Positions 1 to 7,741 are shown, numbered from the stretch's first letter. The stretch is DNA of 14,987 bases from Syntrophaceae bacterium CG2_30_49_12 (GCA_001873675.1 MNZP01000031.1:1-14987); one strand, 5' to 3'. Program-made: numbers and translations. Notes: a model not told the origin generated them from the letters alone.

Positions 1-1
1 T

Positions 2-2074
2 CAGATGAAGCTCTTCCACCAGGATGACAGGACGGATCTGCCCATCGATCCGCCGAATCTGAAAGAATATTTCCGCATGATTGAAAAAGGGGAAAAGAAT
101 CTTCCTGATCTCTTGTCGAACCTGCTGATCCGCCGGACACGAAATCACATCCTGCGGTGGTACGGTTTTGATTCCGAAACCCACCGGCAGATTGATCCCT
201 CCCGGTTCAGAGATTATCAGGACGGCCGCCGCCGGGCCTACGTCATGGTGGGAGGGCGTCACCAGTTCTTCCCAAAACGGGAACTGGAAACGGTTGAATA
301 CAGCATCGAAGAAACGTATCAGGGTCTCTATCATGAACTGCGAGAGCATCTGGGAAAGGCACGCAAAGGACAACCGGTCAAGCCTCCTCCAAATGAACTG
401 ACCTATGCCCGGTATGGTCTGTGGCATTATGTCATGAAGGAGAAGCAAAAAAAGGAGCCTTACACCAGTCTCCACCGGGCCGGATCCAACCTGCGCGGCC
501 TGATTAGGATTCTGCTCTTCAAGTGGTTTGAATCGAGCGTTTATGCCTTCCGGGAAACGGTTCGGCGTTTGCTGGCTGTTCACAGACATTTCTTAGAAGC
601 CCTCTCACAGGGGATCGTTCCTGCAGGGGAAGACGCCCAGGCCATTCTGTACGAACCGAATCAGGACGAAGAACAGGATTTAATGGACGCCCTGAGGCAG
701 GTTTCCGGAAAATACAACGTCGCTGATTTTGACCTGCCAAGACTGAAGGAACACATCGCCCACGATATCCGATTGCTGGAAAGGATGCTGGAGCTCATTG
801 AGCCCGTTACGCCGGACCGGGATGCCAAGCTTCAGACCCTGTTCGGAAGACTTTCCGAAAAGCCGCTCCAGGTCGGCAAGAAGCTGATTTTTACCCAGTA
901 CGCGGATACGGCACGATACTTATTTGAAAACCTGAATCCCGGAGGCGTGCGGCAAGATATTGATGTGATTTTCAGCGGAGACAAGAGCAAAGTTAGGGTC
1001 GTAGGTCGCTTTGCTCCCAAGGCAAATCCTGAATACCGCTTCACTGCTGGAGAGAAAGAATTGATGATGGTCGTTGCCCCCGACGTCCTCGCAGAAGGTC
1101 TCAATCTTCAGGACTGCGACAAGATCATTAACTATGATCTCCACTGGAATCCGGTCCGATTGATTCAGCGATTTGGCCGCATTGACCGGATCGGCTCGGA
1201 ACATGATGTGGTTTACGGTTTCAACTTCCTGCCTGAAACTGGAATTGAGCGCAATCTCGGACTCCGTCAGAAACTTCATAACCGCATCCAGGAGATTCAT
1301 GATACGATCGGGGAAGACTCGGCTATCCTCGACCGGTCTGAGCAATTGAACGAAGAGGCGATGTACGCCATTTATGAAAAGAAAGGCAGTCAGCTTTCGC
1401 TGTTCGAAGAAGAGGAGGAATTTCTGGATCTCAACGAGGCGGAAGAAATCATGCGGCAATTACGCCGTGACAATCCTGCGGAATATGGTAGGATTGCCGG
1501 CCTTCGGGACGGCATTCGTGCGGTAAAACCTTCAGTAACGAAGGGACTCTATGTCTTCTGCCAGGCGGGCAGGTACCAACAACTATTCCTTTTAAACGAA
1601 AAGCGGGGGATTACCTCCAGAGATATACCTCGCATCCTCGGCGTGATCAAATGCGATCCTGAACTGAAAACACTCGAGATTCCATCCGGTTATAACGCCG
1701 ACGTGATGCGTGTCAAACGACAATTTGCAGAGACGGTCAAACAACGACAGGCGGAACTGGAACACACGCTATCGTTGTCACAGGGGCAGCGGTATGTTCT
1801 CCGTGAACTGAGAGTATTGTTTGGGCTTAGTAATGACGATGAAGTAAAAATCCAAATTAACATTCTTGAAAAAGCCTTTCGTGGTACTATGACAACAGCA
1901 ATCACTCGTGAGCTAAACCATATCCGTCGTAATGGGATGGCAGGTAAACATCTTATGCGGGCATTGACGGAGCTTTATCATCAGCACAGCATGCGGGATT
2001 GGTCGGAGCGGCGAAGCCAGAGATCTGAAGACCAGATCATACCGAAGATCGTCTGTAGTGAGGCGCTTTTATAA
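2..2074 (+). CDS. SNF2-family ATP-dependent helicase, C-terminal part (5' end cut by window edge)
   Basis: About 690 residues are visible and the frame is still open at the left edge (CAG precedes the first ATG at 5), so that ATG is probably internal and the true start lies outside. Residues near 33-46 (LLSNLLIRRTR) resemble the end of the SNF2 N-terminal lobe. The C-terminal RecA-like lobe is clear: KKLIFTQYAD near 292-301 (motif IV), then VLAEGLNLQDCDKIINYDLHWN, and LIQRFGRIDRIGS near 388-400 (motifs V and VI, with the arginine finger region). Walker A and DExH motifs must be upstream of the window. A long helical linker separates the lobes, an acidic stretch (LFEEEEEFLDL) follows near 463-473, and the tail is uncharacterised. 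Such large helicases are often encoded beside methyltransferases or nucleases in defence islands (DISARM-like or restriction-like). That role is inference, because no partner gene is visible here. It ends 54 bp before dxr. Confidence 0.85.
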   Translation, partial: QMKLFHQDDRTDLPIDPPNLKEYFRMIEKGEKNLPDLLSNLLIRRTRNHILRWYGFDSETHRQIDPSRFRDYQDGRRRAYVMVGGRHQFFPKRELETVEYSIEETYQGLYHELREHLGKARKGQPVKPPPNELTYARYGLWHYVMKEKQKKEPYTSLHRAGSNLRGLIRILLFKWFESSVYAFRETVRRLLAVHRHFLEALSQGIVPAGEDAQAILYEPNQDEEQDLMDALRQVSGKYNVADFDLPRLKEHIAHDIRLLERMLELIEPVTPDRDAKLQTLFGRLSEKPLQVGKKLIFTQYADTARYLFENLNPGGVRQDIDVIFSGDKSKVRVVGRFAPKANPEYRFTAGEKELMMVVAPDVLAEGLNLQDCDKIINYDLHWNPVRLIQRFGRIDRIGSEHDVVYGFNFLPETGIERNLGLRQKLHNRIQEIHDTIGEDSAILDRSEQLNEEAMYAIYEKKGSQLSLFEEEEEFLDLNEAEEIMRQLRRDNPAEYGRIAGLRDGIRAVKPSVTKGLYVFCQAGRYQQLFLLNEKRGITSRDIPRILGVIKCDPELKTLEIPSGYNADVMRVKRQFAETVKQRQAELEHTLSLSQGQRYVLRELRVLFGLSNDDEVKIQINILEKAFRGTMTTAITRELNHIRRNGMAGKHLMRALTELYHQHSMRDWSERRSQRSEDQIIPKIVCSEALL

Positions 2075-2111
2075 GAGAGAAATGGTCAATCCTTCAAATG
2101 AAATGAATTAT

Positions 2112-2116
2112 GAGGA
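2112..2116 (+). promoter_or_regulatory. Candidate ribosome binding site for dxr
   Basis: GAGGA lies 12 nt before the GTG at 2129. The spacing is long and most of the gap is a T-rich run, so the site is plausible but not optimal. No ATG in the dxr frame offers a better start, and the GTG places GSTGSIG at the usual N-terminal distance. Confidence 0.4.
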
Positions 2117-2128
2117 ATGTTTTTTTAA

Positions 2129-3301
2129 GTGAAAAATGTAACTATTTTGGGATCTACAGGATCTATTGGCGTTAATGCGCTGGATGTGATAAGAGCCAAC
2201 CCCTCGCTGTTCAGGGTCATTGCCCTGGCCGCGGGGCGGAATGTAGACCTCTTGAAAGATCAGATTGAAGAATTCAGACCCAGGGTTGTATCAGTTATTG
2301 ATGAGGGTCACGCCCGAAAACTGAAGGCGATGCTGCCCTCTTCACCAGGGACAGAAATCCTCTCCGGGGATGAAGGATACCGTGAGGTAGCCGCCGTAAG
2401 AGAAGCAAATACAGTTCTGTCGGCCATGGTCGGTGCGGCAGGCCTTCTTCCCACAATAGAGGCCATCGAGGCCGGAAAAGATATCGCCCTTGCCAACAAG
2501 GAAACGATGGTCATGGCAGGGAACATCATTGTAGAAAAAGCATCCGAAAAGGGGATAAAAATATTGCCTGTTGACAGTGAACATGGGGCAATCTTTCAGT
2601 GTCTCGTGGGTCACAGACGGAAGGATATCCGGCGCATCATCCTTACCGCCTCGGGTGGCCCCTTTTTACACTTATCCAGGGAAGAATTAAGGGGGGTAAA
2701 ACCTGCCCAGGCGCTGAAACATCCCAACTGGCAGATGGGAGGAAAAATCACCATTGATTCCGCTTCCCTGATGAATAAAGGGCTGGAAGTCATCGAGGCC
2801 AAATGGTTTTTTGACGTTCCGATAGAGCGTATCCAAGTCCATATTCATCCCCAGAGCGTTGTCCATTCCCTGGTGGAGTATATTGACGGCTCGGTAATTG
2901 CCGGACTCGGCGTCCCTGATATGAAAATCCCCATCGCTTACGCCCTTTCTTTTCCCGAAAGAATTGATCGTCCGGAACCATCCCTTGACCTCGTTAAGAT
3001 CGGCGCTCTCGAGTTTCTCGAACCCGATTTTGAAAGGTTTCCCAGTCTAAAACTTGCCTATGATGCCGGAAAGATTGGAGGAACCATGCCCGCTGTTCTT
3101 AACGCGGCAAACGAGGTGGTTGTGGAGGCATTTAGAGAAGAAAAAGTAAAATTTACTGACATGCCTGAAATTATAGAGAGAGTCCTTTCCTCTCACCAGC
3201 CGAAGTTATCACCCTCTCTCGGAGAGATCCTCGAGGCCGACAGCTGGGCGAGGGATGAGGCAACAAATCAGGTAGATAGGCTGAAGGCTGAAGGCTGTTA
3301 G
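2129..3301 (+). CDS. dxr: 1-deoxy-D-xylulose-5-phosphate reductoisomerase
   Basis: Converts 1-deoxy-D-xylulose 5-phosphate to 2-C-methyl-D-erythritol 4-phosphate with NADPH, the committed step of the MEP isoprenoid pathway, in the cytosol. At 390 residues it has the family length. The N-terminal NADPH-binding loop is GSTGSIG (residues 8-14). ALANKETMVMAG follows, then VDSEHGAIFQ with metal ligands D149 and E151, TASGGPF, HPNWQMGGKITIDSAS, and MNKGLEVIEA with K217 and the third metal ligand E220. HPQSVVHSLVEY and LNAANEVVVEAF complete the signature. The start is GTG. The last seven residues (RLKAEGC) and the stop are encoded by a 7-bp tandem repeat, so the native C-terminus may have been altered by repeat insertion. 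rseP follows 51 bp later, a common dxr neighbour. The usual upstream partners uppS and cdsA are not seen. Confidence 0.97.
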   Translation: MKNVTILGSTGSIGVNALDVIRANPSLFRVIALAAGRNVDLLKDQIEEFRPRVVSVIDEGHARKLKAMLPSSPGTEILSGDEGYREVAAVREANTVLSAMVGAAGLLPTIEAIEAGKDIALANKETMVMAGNIIVEKASEKGIKILPVDSEHGAIFQCLVGHRRKDIRRIILTASGGPFLHLSREELRGVKPAQALKHPNWQMGGKITIDSASLMNKGLEVIEAKWFFDVPIERIQVHIHPQSVVHSLVEYIDGSVIAGLGVPDMKIPIAYALSFPERIDRPEPSLDLVKIGALEFLEPDFERFPSLKLAYDAGKIGGTMPAVLNAANEVVVEAFREEKVKFTDMPEIIERVLSSHQPKLSPSLGEILEADSWARDEATNQVDRLKAEGC

Positions 3302-3314
3302 GACACTTCAGCCT
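3278..3314 (+). repeat. Tandem 7-mer and inverted repeat covering the dxr stop codon
   Basis: AGGCTGA is repeated about 2.7 times at 3278-3296. AGGCTGAAG at 3285-3293 is then matched by its exact reverse complement CTTCAGCCT at 3306-3314, giving a 9-bp stem with a 12-nt loop that contains the dxr TAG (3299-3301). There is no T tract after the stem, so it does not look like an intrinsic terminator. A degenerate relative follows the aminotransferase gene near 10032-10086. Confidence 0.75.
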
Positions 3315-3338
3315 AAACACCTGAGCAGTTACTAATTT

Positions 3339-3344
3339 GGAGGG
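3339..3344 (+). promoter_or_regulatory. Ribosome binding site that fixes the TTG start of rseP
   Basis: GGAGGG lies 8 nt before the TTG at 3353. This strong Shine-Dalgarno match, and the arrangement of the first membrane helix with HEFGH, support the unusual TTG codon. Confidence 0.75.
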
Positions 3345-3352
3345 ATAGATAA

Positions 3353-4453
3353 TTGATCACTACAAGCATTATATCCGTAATAATTTTGTTGAGCGTTCTC
3401 ATTTTTGTCCATGAATTCGGCCATTTTCTGGCGGCCAGATTCTTAGGGGTTGGTGTCCTGAAATTTTCTCTCGGTTTCGGTCCCAAATTGATTGGGAAAA
3501 AATGGGGTGAAACGGAGTATCTCATTTCCCTGCTGCCCCTGGGAGGCTATTTAAAACTTTTAGGAGAATCGGAAGATGATGTACTCTCGGAGGAAGACGA
3601 GAAAAGATCATTCCTGAAACAGCTGCCTTTAAAAAGAATCGCTATCGTGGTCGCAGGCCCTCTATCTAATTTTCTTTTAGCTATCCTGATCTTTACCGTT
3701 ATTTACATGATCGGGCTACCCACCCTGACCACACAGATAGGCCCGGTACAACCGGACTCCCCGGCCTTTAATGCAGGCATTGCCGAGGGGGATAAGATCC
3801 TCGCCATTGATGGAAAGAAAGTTATCCGATGGGAAAAAATGGCCGAAGTAGTCGCCAAAAGCGGGGGGAAAGAATTACGGATTACGATAAAAAGAGGTCA
3901 GCAACTAAAAGATATCACATTAAGACCAAAATTATTCAAATTAAAGAATATTTTTGGTGAAGATGTTGATTCATATAAGATTGGTGTTAGTCCCTCCGCG
4001 CAGACCGTCACCGAAAGGAAGAATCCATTTGCGGCCTTCTTTCTGGGCCTCAAACAGACATATTTTATCAGCAAACTTACGCTGGTAGGTCTCGTCAAAA
4101 TTATTAACGGCACTGTTTCTCCAAAGACCCTCGGAGGACCTATACTGATTGCTCAAATTGCCGGAACACAGGCAAAAGAGGGCATCATATCCTTCGTATT
4201 GTTTATGGCTTTACTGAGCGTTAATCTCGCGGTCCTAAACCTTCTACCTATACCCGTTCTTGATGGAGGACATATCTCATTTTACCTCTTTGAGATCATC
4301 GCAGGAAAAGAAGTAAACATCAAATTCAAGGAAAGGGCACAGCAGATAGGCATTGCCCTTCTTATCATTTTGATGCTGTTTGTTTTTATTGTTGACATAG
4401 AGAGATTAAACATAAAGATGTTCGACAACATTGGGAAAATATTCACCAGATAG
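3353..4453 (+). CDS. rseP: RIP metalloprotease RseP (site-2 protease family, M50)
   Basis: Inner-membrane zinc metalloprotease that cleaves substrates within the membrane, classically anti-sigma factors and signal-peptide remnants. The first helix (about residues 5-25) carries the zinc-binding HEFGH (H20, E21, H24). A second membrane segment lies near 95-117 (IVVAGPLSNFLLAILIF), followed by a PDZ domain at about 120-195 (GPVQPDSPAFNAGIAEGDKI). The third zinc ligand lies in LLPIPVLDGGH (D304), and a last helix is near 338-355. At 366 residues it has one PDZ domain, unlike the two of E. coli RseP (about 450 residues), which is usual for many non-enteric forms. The start is TTG with a strong ribosome binding site. 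It follows dxr and lies 8 bp before the chosen tsaB ATG, so co-transcription is likely. Substrates cannot be told from sequence. Confidence 0.95.
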   Translation: MITTSIISVIILLSVLIFVHEFGHFLAARFLGVGVLKFSLGFGPKLIGKKWGETEYLISLLPLGGYLKLLGESEDDVLSEEDEKRSFLKQLPLKRIAIVVAGPLSNFLLAILIFTVIYMIGLPTLTTQIGPVQPDSPAFNAGIAEGDKILAIDGKKVIRWEKMAEVVAKSGGKELRITIKRGQQLKDITLRPKLFKLKNIFGEDVDSYKIGVSPSAQTVTERKNPFAAFFLGLKQTYFISKLTLVGLVKIINGTVSPKTLGGPILIAQIAGTQAKEGIISFVLFMALLSVNLAVLNLLPIPVLDGGHISFYLFEIIAGKEVNIKFKERAQQIGIALLIILMLFVFIVDIERLNIKMFDNIGKIFTR

Positions 4454-4461
4454 AGATAGTG

Positions 4462-5142
4462 ATGCTTACCTTAGCCATTGATACCTCTACAAAAACGGCC
4501 AGTATTGCCCTCCTTGACGACGACGTGGTCCTGTCCGAGGTCCTCATAAACTTAAATTTGCATCATTGTGCAACGTTGCTGCCGGCTATGAAAAGTCTCA
4601 CCATCATGGCAGGCATAACACCGGACAAGGTGGACCTTCTGGCATGTACCGTTGGACCTGGCTCATTTACCGGTTTGAGAATCGGTGCAAGTACCGTCAA
4701 GGGGCTTGCTCTAACTACCGGTAGACCGGTTGTCGGCGTCTCCACCCTGGATGCCCTTGCCCTGAACCTCGTCCCTCTGTCAATGACAATCTGCCCCATG
4801 TTAGACGCCGGTAAAAGAGATGTATACACGACTCTTTACAGAATGGGTCAGAAGGATGTACCGGAAAAGACAGAAAAGGAAATGATCGCCAATGTCGGGA
4901 AGTTCCTGGAGAATCTTGACAAAGATGAGGATATTATCTTCGTAGGTGATGGGGCTGTAAAACACAGGGGGCTCATAAAAGAGATATTGCCTGAGAGGTC
5001 GTTTTTTGCCTCAAGTCATCACCAGTTTATCAGGGCGGCAGCGGTAGGCATATTGGGATTGAGAAAATTCAATGATGGTGATATTCTGAATTTTATTACC
5101 TTTACACCACTGTATCTCCGCCCTTCCGAGGCGCAATTGTAG
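4462..5142 (+). CDS. tsaB: tRNA threonylcarbamoyladenosine (t6A) biosynthesis protein TsaB
   Basis: Non-catalytic partner of TsaD and TsaE in making t6A37 on ANN-decoding tRNAs, in the cytosol. The protein begins MLTLAIDTSTKTASIAL, the ASKHA-fold phosphate loop typical of TsaB, and has the diagnostic GPGSFTGLRIG near residues 68-78, then a GVSTLDALA region. The length of 226 residues is normal for the family. A GTG immediately upstream at 4459 would add one residue. ATG at 4462 is preferred because the family starts M-x-x-L-A-I-D-T. The ribosome binding site is weak (GAGAT), which suggests coupling to rseP, whose stop is 8 bp upstream. The TAG stop lies inside a long palindromic element. tsaD and tsaE are not in the window. 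Confidence 0.94.
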   Translation: MLTLAIDTSTKTASIALLDDDVVLSEVLINLNLHHCATLLPAMKSLTIMAGITPDKVDLLACTVGPGSFTGLRIGASTVKGLALTTGRPVVGVSTLDALALNLVPLSMTICPMLDAGKRDVYTTLYRMGQKDVPEKTEKEMIANVGKFLENLDKDEDIIFVGDGAVKHRGLIKEILPERSFFASSHHQFIRAAAVGILGLRKFNDGDILNFITFTPLYLRPSEAQL

Positions 5143-5190
5143 CCGCAGGCTTTAGCCTGCGGAATGGCGCAACCTAAAGGTTGCGGCTAC
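5139..5190 (+). repeat. 52-bp compound palindrome (REP-like) overlapping the tsaB stop
   Basis: The outer arms GTAGCCGCA (5139-5147) and TGCGGCTAC (5182-5190) are exact reverse complements. Inside are two further perfect hairpins: CCGCAGGC / GCCTGCGG (5143-5150, 5155-5162, loop TTTA) and CGCAACCT / AGGTTGCG (5168-5175, 5178-5185). The outer stem and the inner hairpins share bases, so alternative folds compete. No T run follows, which argues against an intrinsic terminator. The architecture resembles REP/BIME-type mobile palindromes moved by RAYT transposases. That family assignment is inference, and no transposase is in the window. Confidence 0.8.
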
Positions 5191-5226
5191 CAGAAGAGAA
5201 ACAAGAGAAATACTGACAGGTGTTAC

Positions 5227-5255
5227 TTGTGCAAAATAAAAATATGTGGTATATT
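5227..5255 (+). promoter_or_regulatory. Candidate sigma-70 type promoter for psd-pssA-asd-rsmD
   Basis: TTGTGC at 5227-5232 and TATATT at 5250-5255 are separated by an ideal 17 bp in an AT-rich stretch, which predicts a transcript start near 5262, about 22 nt before the psd GTG. It sits just after the palindrome that ends tsaB, which fits a new transcription unit beginning here. Confidence 0.55.
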
Positions 5256-5272
5256 ATGGACACTTACGTAAA

Positions 5273-5277
5273 AGGGG
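5273..5277 (+). promoter_or_regulatory. Ribosome binding site for psd
   Basis: AGGGG lies 6 nt before the GTG at 5284 and supports that codon as the start. Confidence 0.55.
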
Positions 5278-5283
5278 CCAAAG

Positions 5284-5937
5284 GTGAAATGTCGTAAGAA
5301 TCGTAACAGTCCTGTTGTCCTGGAGGGGCTTCCCTTCATTATACCCCTGGGGGCTTTTACGGTGATCGCCTTCTCCTACGGGGCATTCTTCCCTGGGGTA
5401 CTTCTGTCTTTTGTTACCGTTCTTGTCATCTGGTTCTTCCGTAATCCGGGGAGAAAAGTTCCCCAAGATGCTAAGGCCGTTATATCCCCCGCAGACGGCA
5501 AGGTGATAAGCGTAGAAAATATCGCCGAACATGATCTGCTCCGTGGTCCTTTAAAGAAAATCAGCATCTTCATGAGTATCTTCAATGTCCATGTTAACAG
5601 GATCCCCTATTCCGGTACGGTCGAGAGCGTCCGTCATGAAAAAGGAAAGTTTCTGCCCGCCAGCCTCGATAAAGCCTCCGCCCTAAATGAGAAGAACACT
5701 GTTCTTGTCAAAACCGATGAGGGGAAAGAGATTTTAACGGTACAGGTAGCGGGGATAATTGCAAGAAGAATCGTCTGCTGGCTGAAAGAGGGGATGTACG
5801 CCCAGAAGGGTGAACGGTTTGGTCTCATAAAATTCGGCTCACGTCTTGAAGTCTTCCTTCCCTTTGATACAACCATTTCCGTGAAGGTGGGAGATAAGGT
5901 CAAGGCGGGAGAGACACCGATAGGATACCTGAGATGA
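5284..5937 (+). CDS. psd: Phosphatidylserine decarboxylase proenzyme (short, PSD-A type)
   Basis: Decarboxylates phosphatidylserine to phosphatidylethanolamine at the inner membrane. It is made as a proenzyme that self-cleaves to form a pyruvoyl prosthetic group. At 217 residues it belongs to the short family. Two hydrophobic segments (about residues 16-50, from LPFIIPLGAF to VLVIWFF) anchor the N-terminus, followed by FRNPGR, SPADGKV, and MSIFNVHVNRIPYSG. The cleavage site is KFGSRLEVFLP, between G185 and S186, with S186 becoming the pyruvoyl group. The start is GTG with a ribosome binding site 6 nt upstream. The stop overlaps the start of pssA by 4 nt (ATGA), pairing the enzymes that make and use phosphatidylserine. 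Confidence 0.96.
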   Translation: MKCRKNRNSPVVLEGLPFIIPLGAFTVIAFSYGAFFPGVLLSFVTVLVIWFFRNPGRKVPQDAKAVISPADGKVISVENIAEHDLLRGPLKKISIFMSIFNVHVNRIPYSGTVESVRHEKGKFLPASLDKASALNEKNTVLVKTDEGKEILTVQVAGIIARRIVCWLKEGMYAQKGERFGLIKFGSRLEVFLPFDTTISVKVGDKVKAGETPIGYLR

Positions 5938-6728
5938 AAAATAACACCTCATCAAAAAAAACAGGGATGAAAAAAGGTGTTTATGTACTGCCCAATCTTC
6001 TTACTACGGCGAGTCTTTACTGTGGATTTTACTCGGTGATTGCCTCTCTGAAGGGAGATTTCTCCCTTGCCGCCGTTGCTATCTTGATATCCCTTGTCCT
6101 GGACGCTCTGGATGGCAGAATCGCAAGGATGACAAATACGTTGAGCAGATTCGGCGCAGAATACGACTCCTTGTCTGATCTGGTAGCCTTCGGTGTTGCG
6201 CCGGCCATTCTTGCCTATACTTGGGCACTATCATCATACGGGAAATGGGGATGGCTGGCGGCATTTCTATTTGTGGTTTGCGGCGCCCTCAGGCTGGCGA
6301 GGTTCAACGTCCAGATCAATATCATCGAAAGTAAGATTTTTAATGGCTTACCCATACCGGGCGCCGCCGCTGTTGTCGCAACCGGGATATTACTTTTCTC
6401 CTATCTGGGAGGAACAGGAAGGTTTAATCATCTATCGGCCTTAATCACTATCGTTGCTTTATCTTTACTGATGGTCAGTAATATCAAATACTACAGCTTT
6501 AAAGACCTGAATTTCTTTTCACGAAAGCCATTTATGTCCTTTGTCCTGATGGTTCTTATCCTGATCATTGTTGCTGCAGAGCCTCAGATCATGATTTTTA
6601 CATTTTCTTTTGGTTATTCTCTTTCCGGCCCGACATGGGCTCTGGTTAAAAGCGCAAAGAAAACACTCGTCAGGATAAAGAACGGAAGGACAGAAAAAGC
6701 AGAAAACAGTGAAGGGACTTTTGTATGA
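5934..6728 (+). CDS. pssA: CDP-diacylglycerol--serine O-phosphatidyltransferase (phosphatidylserine synthase)
   Basis: Transfers the phosphatidyl group from CDP-diacylglycerol to L-serine, in the inner membrane, supplying the substrate of the adjacent Psd. The complete CDP-alcohol phosphatidyltransferase signature is present: D57, D60, G61, A64, R65, G74, D78 and D82 (D-x2-D-G-x2-A-R-x8-G-x3-D-x3-D). At least five to six hydrophobic segments are visible, including ones near 18-38, 88-118, 138-160, 165-182 and 197-216. At 264 residues it has the size of the type II (Bacillus-like, membrane-integral) PssA rather than the E. coli phospholipase-D-like enzyme. The C-terminal tail is basic and charged. 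Its start overlaps psd and its stop overlaps asd, each by ATGA, so translational coupling is likely on both sides. Confidence 0.96.
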   Translation: MKNNTSSKKTGMKKGVYVLPNLLTTASLYCGFYSVIASLKGDFSLAAVAILISLVLDALDGRIARMTNTLSRFGAEYDSLSDLVAFGVAPAILAYTWALSSYGKWGWLAAFLFVVCGALRLARFNVQINIIESKIFNGLPIPGAAAVVATGILLFSYLGGTGRFNHLSALITIVALSLLMVSNIKYYSFKDLNFFSRKPFMSFVLMVLILIIVAAEPQIMIFTFSFGYSLSGPTWALVKSAKKTLVRIKNGRTEKAENSEGTFV

Positions 6729-7741
6729 AGAGATACAACGTAGCGGTTGTCGGCGCCACGGGCACTGTAGGTAGTGAAATGATCAAAATCCTGGAGGAGC
6801 GGGATTTCCCCGTTGATCGTTTGAAACTCCTTGCCTCGGAACGTTCTACAGGAAAAGAATTGGTCTTTAGAGGAGAATCCGTTCCCGTTGAGGTACTGGA
6901 TGAAAATTCTTTTGAAGGAATGAACGTAGGTCTCTTTTCCGCCGGCGGCAGTATCAGTGAGCGGTTTGCCCCCATTGCCGCCAGGGCGGGATGTGTTGTC
7001 ATTGACAATACCAGCGCCTTCCGAATGGACCCCGAAATTCCTTTAGTGGTGCCCGAGGTAAATCCCGAAACAATCGGGATGTATGAAAAGAGGGGAATCA
7101 TCGCCAATCCTAACTGTTCGACCATCCAAATGGTTGTAGCCCTCAAACCGATCCATGATGCGGCCAGGATCAGGAGAATCGTTGTCTCCACGTATCAGGC
7201 CGTATCGGGAGCGGGTAAAAGGGCTATCGAAGAACTGGACACACAGACAAGAGCGCTGTTAAACTTCCAGGAACCCAAGATACAGGTGCTTCCCCACATA
7301 ATTGCCTTCAACTGCATCCCCCAGATTGATATTTTCTTAGACAATGGATACACAAAAGAAGAGATGAAGATGGTAAATGAAACCAGGAAAATATTCCACG
7401 ACCAATCTATCGCGGTAACGGCCACAGCGGTCAGAGTCCCCGTTTTTTACGGCCACTCTGAATCTGTAAATATCGAAACAGAAAAGAAGATTACCGCGGA
7501 AGAGGTCAGGAAAATCCTGTCCCGGGCCCCCGGGGTCACCGTTATTGATAGTCCGGAGGGAAAGGAATACCCCCTTGCGATTCATGCTGCCGGCGGGGAT
7601 GATACCTTTGTAGGGAGGATCAGACAGGACGAGTCAATCGCAAATGGTATCAATATGTGGATTGTATCGGATAATATCAGGAAAGGTGCTGCCCTAAATG
7701 CCGTTCAGATTGCGGAGATCCTTATCAGAAACCACTTATGA
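6725..7741 (+). CDS. asd: Aspartate-semialdehyde dehydrogenase
   Basis: Reduces L-4-aspartyl phosphate to L-aspartate 4-semialdehyde with NADPH, the branch step to lysine/diaminopimelate, threonine and methionine, in the cytosol. The 338 residues begin with the nucleotide-binding loop VVGATGTVGSEM. The catalytic cysteine is C131 in IIANPNCSTIQMV. GAGKRAIEEL and VPVFYGHSESVNIE follow, the latter containing a conserved active-site histidine. The size and motifs fit the common bacterial (Gram-positive/deltaproteobacterial) ASADH subgroup. It is coupled by ATGA overlaps to pssA upstream and rsmD downstream. An aminotransferase that may make aspartate lies about 1 kb downstream, but lysC and the rest of the pathway are not in the window. 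Confidence 0.96.
   Translation: MKRYNVAVVGATGTVGSEMIKILEERDFPVDRLKLLASERSTGKELVFRGESVPVEVLDENSFEGMNVGLFSAGGSISERFAPIAARAGCVVIDNTSAFRMDPEIPLVVPEVNPETIGMYEKRGIIANPNCSTIQMVVALKPIHDAARIRRIVVSTYQAVSGAGKRAIEELDTQTRALLNFQEPKIQVLPHIIAFNCIPQIDIFLDNGYTKEEMKMVNETRKIFHDQSIAVTATAVRVPVFYGHSESVNIETEKKITAEEVRKILSRAPGVTVIDSPEGKEYPLAIHAAGGDDTFVGRIRQDESIANGINMWIVSDNIRKGAALNAVQIAEILIRNHL

Noticed and set aside
5..7. ATG as the true start of the helicase
   Set aside because: The frame is open to the left edge and the N-terminal ATPase lobe with motifs I and II is missing, so the gene must begin outside the window.
920..1459. Minus-strand open frame of 179 codons
   Set aside because: It lies wholly antisense to the helicase motifs, its translation is low-complexity and matches no family I know, and the sense frame is clearly coding.
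2119..2126. T run before dxr as a terminator of the helicase gene
   Set aside because: No GC-rich hairpin precedes the T run.
4459..4461. GTG start for tsaB
   Set aside because: It would add a single residue before the ATG at 4462, which alone gives the family-typical N-terminus.
5143..5190. Intrinsic terminator after tsaB
   Set aside because: The hairpins are strong, but no T tract follows either stem. A palindromic repeat explains the sequence better, although it might still affect transcript ends.
6670..7191. Minus-strand open frame of 173 codons
   Set aside because: Antisense to the end of pssA and the conserved first half of asd; a shadow of codon usage, with no recognisable domain.
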